Below are positions 59,282-64,000 of a DNA stretch of 64,000 nt, one piece after another. The notes below the pieces were generated by a model. It ran no database searches, was not told the DNA's origin, and saw nothing but the letters and a program-made list of their open reading frames with translations. Origin of the DNA: JAHJQZ01 sp963675235 (GTDB lineage Bacteria; Pseudomonadota; Alphaproteobacteria; Rhizobiales; Devosiaceae); NCBI GenBank assembly GCA_963675235.2, contig CAXXFU010000002.1, positions 1,178,001 through 1,242,000 on the forward strand, given 5' to 3'. Both the position numbers and the translations under genes were made by a program. How positions within the stretch are numbered: the stretch's first letter is position 1; every line of letters starts with the position of its first letter.

Positions 59282-59841
59282 GCGGGGCGCCGGAGTTTGC
59301 GCCGACTGTCGGGATACACACGACCAATCCGGCGACCATGCCGCACGAGCACGCCCGATTGCCGGTGTGGAATGCAGAGAACTGGTTTTATGAGGACTTT
59401 GAGGTTGGACATCGCATCCGCTCGCTTCGACGCACGATCTCCGAAGGCGAGTCGATGCAGTTCAATGCACTGGTCACCGACATGCACCCTTATGTCGCTG
59501 ACGAGATTTTCGCCAAAACGGAAGGCCAGTTCGGACGGCGGCTGGTTGCCGGCGCCTTTGTGTTTTCGGCCGGGTTGGGCCTGGTGGCGACCAATTGCGT
59601 CAATGCCTTTTCCTACGGCTATGACAAGCTCAGATTCATCAAGCCGACCTTCATCGGCGACACCATCTACACTATCCGTACCAATCTCGAAAAACGCCCA
59701 AAATACAAAGAGCTCGGCCTGATCAAGGCGAGTTACGAAGTCTTCAAGGATGAGGGCGATCTGGTGCTTTACTGCGAGCACCTTCAGACCGTGAAATACA
59801 AAGATCCTGCCGCCTGGGCAGGCAAAACAGAAAAAGACTGA
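59278..59841 (+). CDS. MaoC-family hydratase, long form
   Basis: A 187-residue hot-dog-fold protein from a GTG start that overlaps the previous stop (GTGA). The sequence YEDFEVGHRIRSLRRTISEG is the MaoC opening. The hydratase motif, usually D-x4-H, appears as ALVTDMHPYVADEIFAKTEG, with Asp and His in a shifted setting, followed by RRLVAGAFVFSAGLGL and YDKLRFIKPTFIGDTI. MaoC enzymes add water to enoyl-CoA esters. About 30 N-terminal residues before the fold are unusual. It is followed directly by a CoA-transferase gene, which suggests a CoA-thioester step. Confidence 0.87.
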   Translation: MSGAPEFAPTVGIHTTNPATMPHEHARLPVWNAENWFYEDFEVGHRIRSLRRTISEGESMQFNALVTDMHPYVADEIFAKTEGQFGRRLVAGAFVFSAGLGLVATNCVNAFSYGYDKLRFIKPTFIGDTIYTIRTNLEKRPKYKELGLIKASYEVFKDEGDLVLYCEHLQTVKYKDPAAWAGKTEKD

Positions 59842-59847
59842 GGCAAG

Positions 59848-61008
59848 ATGACTTCCGATCAAGAACTCCCGCTGGCCGGACTGGTTGTTGTCGACCTGTG
59901 TCAGTTTCTTTCAGGCCCCTACGCCTCCCTGCGCCTTCAAGATCTCGGTGCGCGCGTGATCAAGATCGAGCGACCGAGTGGCGGCGATCTCAGCCGTCAG
60001 ATCTATCTGAGCGACACCGAGATCGGTGGGGATTCGACGATCTTTCACGCCATCAACCGTTCCAAGGAAAGCCTGGCTCTCGACCTAAAAGACCCGGACG
60101 ACGTGGCTGCGCTGAAAAAGCTGATTGGCCAGGCAGACGTCATGCTGCAGAATTTCCGCCCCGGCGTCATCGAGCGGCTCGGCCTTGACTACGAGTCCGC
60201 CAAAGGGATCAATCCACGCCTCGTCTATGGTTCGATCACCGGCTATGGCACCGAAGGCCCGTGGGTTGAACGCCCGGGACAGGATCTTCTGGCACAAGCC
60301 CGCTCAGGTGTCATGTGGCTCAACGGCGACGACGACCAGGGCCCCGTGCCCTTCGGGCTGGCCGTCGCCGACATGCTGGCCGGCGCCGCCCTGGCTCAGG
60401 GCATTCTCGCCTCCCTCGTCCGGCGCGGGGTCACCGGGCGCGGCGCCCATGTGGAGACGAGCCTTCTCGAAGCCCTGGTTGACTTCCAGTTCGAGGTCCT
60501 GACCACCCATCTCAACGATGGCAGGCGCGCGCCGAAGCGCTCGCGTTTCCGTTCGGCACACGCCTATTTGTCGGCGCCCTATGGCGTCTATCCGACGAAA
60601 GACGGTTATATCGCCATCGCCATGACGCCGCTCGGCCGGCTCGCTGACCTGTTCGCACTCGAAACGCTCGCACCCTTTTCTGGGGATCCGAGCAGCTGGT
60701 TCAGCCACCGCGACGAGATCAAGCGCATCATCGCCGAAAGGCTCGCAACGGAAACGACCGCACATTGGCTATCGATTCTCGATCCGGCCGATATCTGGTG
60801 CTCCGAGGTGCTGACGTGGGCCGAGCTGATGGAAAGCGACGGTTTCCGAGCACTCGATCTCCTGCAGACGGTAACGCGCGAGGACGATGTCTCGATCCTG
60901 ACCACGCGCTCCCCTCTCAGGATCGACGGAAAACGCACGCGCACGACGCGAGCGGCGCCTCGGGTCGGTGAACACAGCGGGCGCATAAGAGCGGAATTCG
61001 GCCTGTGA
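59848..61008 (+). CDS. CaiB/BaiF (class III) CoA-transferase
   Basis: A 386-residue CoA-transferase. Features: LVVVDLCQFLSGPYASLRLQ, NRSKESLALDLKDP, DVMLQNFRPGVIERLGL, ITGYGTEGPWVERPGQDLL (the catalytic Asp of the family in PGQD) and QARSGVMWLNG. These enzymes move CoA between carboxylic acids via an aspartyl anhydride. Its stop overlaps the following gene by four bases, and it lies between two MaoC genes. The acid it activates is unknown, and no CoA step occurs in the known L-fucose route. Confidence 0.93.
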   Translation: MTSDQELPLAGLVVVDLCQFLSGPYASLRLQDLGARVIKIERPSGGDLSRQIYLSDTEIGGDSTIFHAINRSKESLALDLKDPDDVAALKKLIGQADVMLQNFRPGVIERLGLDYESAKGINPRLVYGSITGYGTEGPWVERPGQDLLAQARSGVMWLNGDDDQGPVPFGLAVADMLAGAALAQGILASLVRRGVTGRGAHVETSLLEALVDFQFEVLTTHLNDGRRAPKRSRFRSAHAYLSAPYGVYPTKDGYIAIAMTPLGRLADLFALETLAPFSGDPSSWFSHRDEIKRIIAERLATETTAHWLSILDPADIWCSEVLTWAELMESDGFRALDLLQTVTREDDVSILTTRSPLRIDGKRTRTTRAAPRVGEHSGRIRAEFGL

Positions 61009-62117
61009 TCAAGCTTCGCGGCATGACCTGGAACCACGCGCGCGGCTACGACCCGATGGTCGCCACATCGCGGGCATGGTTCGAAAAGACCGGTGTTCAA
61101 ATCGACTGGGAGAAGCGCAGCCTTCAGGACTTCGAAGCCTATCCCGTCGAGGACCTCGCCCGAGCATTCGATCTCATCGTCATCGATCATCCGCATGTCG
61201 GTGAGATCACGGCTGAGAACTGCCTTGTGCCGCTTGATGTCTCCGGCCGCCAGACGGAACTTGCGGCGCTCGCACTTGGCTCGGTTGGCCAGTCGTTCGC
61301 AAGCTACCAGTTCGCCGAACGGCAATGGGCCTTCCCGATCGATGCCGCCGCCCAGGTCATGGCCTGGCGCCCGGATCTGTGTGAGCCGCCGCAATGCTGG
61401 GATGATGTCATCGCGCTCGCCAGGCAGGGCCGGATCGTCCTGCCGCTCCGGCCGCCGCACAATCTCATGTGCTTTTTCACGCTCTGCGCCAATCTCGGCG
61501 CGCCGTGCGCGACAACTCCGGGCAAGCTTGTGCAATCCGATATCGGACTGCGCGCCATCGCGATGCTGCAGGAAACCGCTCTTCATCTCGACGCCGCCAA
61601 TTTCGATATGGATCCGATCGCGGCCTCCGAATTGCTGGTCCAGGATCAATCCACGCTCGCTGTCATGCCTCTCGGTTACGGCTATGCGAACTACACGGTT
61701 CCCGGCTTCCGCCGGCACAGGCTGCGCTTTGCCGACATTCCGCTTGCCGAATGCAAAGGCTCGACGCTTGGCGGCACGGGCATTGCCGTTTCTGCCTTTT
61801 CCGAGCATGTCACCGAAGCGATCGACTATGCCTATTGGGTGGCGTCCGGAGAAGTCCAGGCCAGCCTATACGCAGTATCCGGCGGCCAGCCCGGATACGC
61901 AACGGCCTGGGAGGCCGACGCTGTCAACGCCGCGACCGATGACTTTTATGCGGCAACGCGCCAAACCCTTGAGCGCGCCTATATGCGTCCTCGCCATCGC
62001 GGCTACATGGGGTTTCAGCAAAAAGCGAGCGACCGGCTCGATGCCGGATTGCGCTCGCATCATGCGGCCCAGAGCATTCTTGCCGATCTCAACCGTTTGT
62101 TCGAGGAGAGCTTCTGA
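61005..62117 (+). CDS. Solute-binding-protein-like protein lacking a signal peptide
   Basis: A 370-residue protein resembling SBP_bac_1 sugar-binding proteins: ALGSVGQSFASYQFAERQWA, FPIDAAAQVMAWRPDL, PQCWDDVIALARQGRIVLP, STLAVMPLGYGYANY and GGTGIAVSAFSEHVTEAIDYA. It starts MIKLRGMTWNHARGYDPM from a GTG that overlaps the CoA-transferase stop, and there is no hydrophobic export signal. The two-lobed fold would then be in the cytoplasm, binding or delivering a small acid or sugar to the CoA enzymes. No permease is adjacent. Cysteines are more frequent (CEPPQC, CFFTLCAN, APCATT) than in exported relatives, which fits a cytoplasmic place. Confidence 0.8.
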   Translation: MIKLRGMTWNHARGYDPMVATSRAWFEKTGVQIDWEKRSLQDFEAYPVEDLARAFDLIVIDHPHVGEITAENCLVPLDVSGRQTELAALALGSVGQSFASYQFAERQWAFPIDAAAQVMAWRPDLCEPPQCWDDVIALARQGRIVLPLRPPHNLMCFFTLCANLGAPCATTPGKLVQSDIGLRAIAMLQETALHLDAANFDMDPIAASELLVQDQSTLAVMPLGYGYANYTVPGFRRHRLRFADIPLAECKGSTLGGTGIAVSAFSEHVTEAIDYAYWVASGEVQASLYAVSGGQPGYATAWEADAVNAATDDFYAATRQTLERAYMRPRHRGYMGFQQKASDRLDAGLRSHHAAQSILADLNRLFEESF

Positions 62118-62563
62118 TGGAAAAGCCACGCCATTTCGAAGACTATGCTGTGGGCGAGACGCGAAGAACGACTGGCAGAACCATCACCGAGACCGATTTC
62201 GTCGTTCATGCCGGACACACGGGCGACTTCTTCCCGCATCACATGGATGCAGAATTCATGAAAGAGTCGGAATTCGGCCAGCGCATCGCCCATGGTACGA
62301 TGACCTTCGCCATCGGCATCGGGCTGACCGCCAGCGAAATCAATCCGCTCTCTTTCACCTATGGCTACGAGCGCCTGCGCTTTCCGAAACCGGTTTTCAT
62401 CGGCGACACCATTCATACCGAGCTGACGACCGGTGCACTTGAACCCGATCCGAAACGCCCCAATTACGGCCGCGTCATCGAACGGGTCCGCGTCATCAAT
62501 CAACGCGGTGAAACAGTTCTTGCCTGTGATCATGTCTATCTTGTTCAAAGGCGAGACGCCTGA
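62117..62563 (+). CDS. MaoC-family hydratase, short form
   Basis: A 148-residue hot-dog-fold hydratase with the classical motif: TETDFVVHAGHTGDFFPHHM (Asp-x4-His type pair), FGQRIAHGTMTFAIGIGL and YERLRFPKPVFIGDTIHTE. It hydrates enoyl-CoA thioesters. The ATG overlaps the stop of the previous gene (TGATG). It is the last gene of operon C and converges on the L-fuconate dehydratase, with 188 bases between. With the long MaoC gene upstream it could form a heterodimer or act on successive intermediates. Confidence 0.92.
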   Translation: MEKPRHFEDYAVGETRRTTGRTITETDFVVHAGHTGDFFPHHMDAEFMKESEFGQRIAHGTMTFAIGIGLTASEINPLSFTYGYERLRFPKPVFIGDTIHTELTTGALEPDPKRPNYGRVIERVRVINQRGETVLACDHVYLVQRRDA

Positions 62564-62751
62564 AGCCGGACTTCATTCGCCCATGCGATCGATGCAGGGG
62601 AACTTCTCCAGCGTTTCGGGCTGGGGCGTGTCCCGAGCGATGTCGCCAAAGCCTGCCGACACTGCCGACAGGTCGCGCAGCTTGCCTACCTGATCCAGAA
62701 TGGCCGGCTTTTGGGCTCGTTGTTCTCGAGTACGGAGACGCTTCGTGACTG

Positions 62752-64000
62752 TCAGTCTTTTGTCGAAGTGTTGTCCGGTGCAGCGACGAAAGCATATTGG
62801 CTGATTGAGGCGGGCTTCATCTCGATCGAAAAGCCGGGCGCACTCGGCGCCGTATAGGCGCCGTCGCACATGACACAGGGGTCGATGAAGTGTTCGTGCA
62901 GGTGATCGACATATTCGATGACCCGCCCCTCCATGGAGCCGGATACTGCTACATAGTCGATCATCGACAGGTGCTGGACATATTCGCACAAGCCGACGCC
63001 GCCGGCGTGCGGCCAGACCGGCAGGCCGTATTTGGCGGCAAGCAGCATCACCGCCAGCACTTCGTTGAGCCCGCCCATGCGGCAGGCATCGATCTGAACG
63101 ATGTCGATGGCGCCGCCGGCGATAAGCTGCTTGAACATGATGCGGTTCTGGCACATCTCGCCCGTTGCGACCTTGACCGGGGCCACCGCTTCCCGGATGT
63201 GCTTGTGGCCCGCAATATCGTCGGGATTGGTCGGTTCTTCGATGAAGAAGGGATTGGCGAACGCGAGTTCCCTCACCCAGTCGACCGCCTGGTCGACCTC
63301 CCAGACCTGATTGGCATCGATCAATAGCGTTCGATCGTCGCCGATTTCCTCACGGGCGATGCGCAAGCGCCTTTTGTCGTCCGCAAGGCTCTGGCCAACC
63401 TTGAGCTTGATGTGGCTGTAGCCGGCGTCGCAGGCTTCGCGGCACAGGCGCCTGAGCTTGTCGTCCGAGTAGCCGAGCCAGCCGGCCGAAGTCGTGTAGC
63501 TCGGATAACCGTGGGCCTCCAGATAGGCGATCCGTTTCTGTTTGCCCGGCGCGACGCGCCTCAGGATGTCAAGTGCGTCCTCGGGGGTCATGGCGTCGGT
63601 CAGATAGCGGAAATCAATGATCGAAACGATTTCCTCCGGGCTCATCTCGCCAACCAGACGCCAGACGGGCTTGCCGGATTGCTTGGCAAGCAGATCCCAA
63701 ACCGCATTGACCACCGCCCCTGTCGCCAGATGCATCGCGCCCTTGTCCGGACCAATCCAGCGCAGCTGGCTGTCCGAGGTAACGTGGCGCCAGAAGCGTC
63801 CGGGATTTTCCCGGATCCAGTCGAGATCGAGACCAACGACAAGATGGCGCATCGCCTCGATGGCCGCGCAGCAGATGTCGTTGCCCCGCCCGATGGTGAA
63901 GGTCAGGCCATGCCCGACCAGTTCCGTCTCGTCCGTCGCCAGAATGACATAGGCCGCCGAGTAGTCCGGATCGGGATTCATTGCATCCGATCCGTCGAGC
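62752..64000 (-). CDS. L-fuconate dehydratase, N-terminus beyond right edge
   Basis: The visible 416 codons continue open past 64000 (reading LDGSDAMNPDPDYSAAYVIL), so only some 20 residues are missing. This is an enolase-superfamily dehydratase of the FucD/ENOSF1 group: HIKLKVG (KxK), TLLIDANQVW, FFIEEPTNPDD, KVATGEMCQNR (metal ligands Asp, Glu, Glu) and VWPHAGGVGLCEYVQHL (catalytic His). It converts L-fuconate to 2-keto-3-deoxy-L-fuconate. It runs convergent to operon C. An ATG at 63981 exists but would drop the conserved start. Confidence 0.92.
   Translation of the reverse strand, partial: LDGSDAMNPDPDYSAAYVILATDETELVGHGLTFTIGRGNDICCAAIEAMRHLVVGLDLDWIRENPGRFWRHVTSDSQLRWIGPDKGAMHLATGAVVNAVWDLLAKQSGKPVWRLVGEMSPEEIVSIIDFRYLTDAMTPEDALDILRRVAPGKQKRIAYLEAHGYPSYTTSAGWLGYSDDKLRRLCREACDAGYSHIKLKVGQSLADDKRRLRIAREEIGDDRTLLIDANQVWEVDQAVDWVRELAFANPFFIEEPTNPDDIAGHKHIREAVAPVKVATGEMCQNRIMFKQLIAGGAIDIVQIDACRMGGLNEVLAVMLLAAKYGLPVWPHAGGVGLCEYVQHLSMIDYVAVSGSMEGRVIEYVDHLHEHFIDPCVMCDGAYTAPSAPGFSIEMKPASISQYAFVAAPDNTSTKD

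Noticed and set aside
62573..63154. Minus-strand frame at the end of the fuconate dehydratase
   Set aside because: It overlaps the same-strand dehydratase in another phase and is Arg/Pro-rich; the 188-base gap at 62564-62751 holds no supported gene.

Overview
The window reads as chromosomal DNA of a Rhizobiales (Hyphomicrobiales) alphaproteobacterium. This rests on the high GC, the split trp genes followed by moaC and moeA, the secG-pyrG-tpiA-ppiD neighbourhood, alphaproteobacterial LexA boxes of the GTTC-N7-GTTC type, DUF1127 and DUF4169 small proteins, and a dispersed repeat with an accggaaaag core of a kind familiar in rhizobial genomes. The genus cannot be fixed from the sequence alone. 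There is no rRNA, tRNA or CRISPR array that I can see.

Positions 1-36959 are mostly housekeeping. Four tandem LysE-type exporters (1-2321), a GFA-fold protein and an MFS exporter lead to gyrA. An RND/MMPL transporter coupled to a small secreted protein follows. Then come ssb and uvrA, each with a LexA box over its promoter and a 64-residue cysteine-containing protein between them. A VPLPA-CTERM surface protein, two tandem DUF1127 genes with duplicated promoters, a GST, trmFO, an FKBP isomerase, amn, a glutathione peroxidase, pyrG, secG, a pectinesterase, tpiA and ppiD lead into trpE-trpG-trpD-trpC-moaC-moeA.

Immediately after moeA (36959) the character changes. A damaged mobile element joins an IS3-family orfA/orfB start in frame to an IS66 transposase core. 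It abuts a 5'-truncated glycoside hydrolase. From there to the right edge lies a carbohydrate island. Operon A (minus strand, 49475 to 39807) encodes a sugar ABC transporter, a GH151/GHL6-type and a GH95 glycosidase (both fucosidase-type families) and a LacI regulator; two near-identical candidate operators lie upstream of it. Operon B (minus, 56121 to 49961) encodes a second sugar ABC transporter, an enolase-superfamily dehydratase and a 2-keto-3-deoxy-L-fuconate dehydrogenase-like SDR. Divergent operon C (plus, 56257 to 62563) begins with an IclR regulator, an L-fuconolactonase-like amidohydrolase and an L-rhamnose/L-fucose mutarotase. It continues with an oxidoreductase, a CaiB-type CoA-transferase, two MaoC hydratases and a solute-binding-protein-like protein without a signal peptide. 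An L-fuconate dehydratase runs off the right edge.

Together the island looks like release, uptake and non-phosphorylative oxidation of L-fucose from polysaccharide. The CoA-transferase/MaoC/MaoC/binding-protein block does not belong to the known L-fucose route and is the best candidate here for something undescribed. An obvious dedicated L-fucose dehydrogenase and the final diketo-acid hydrolase are not visible inside the window.
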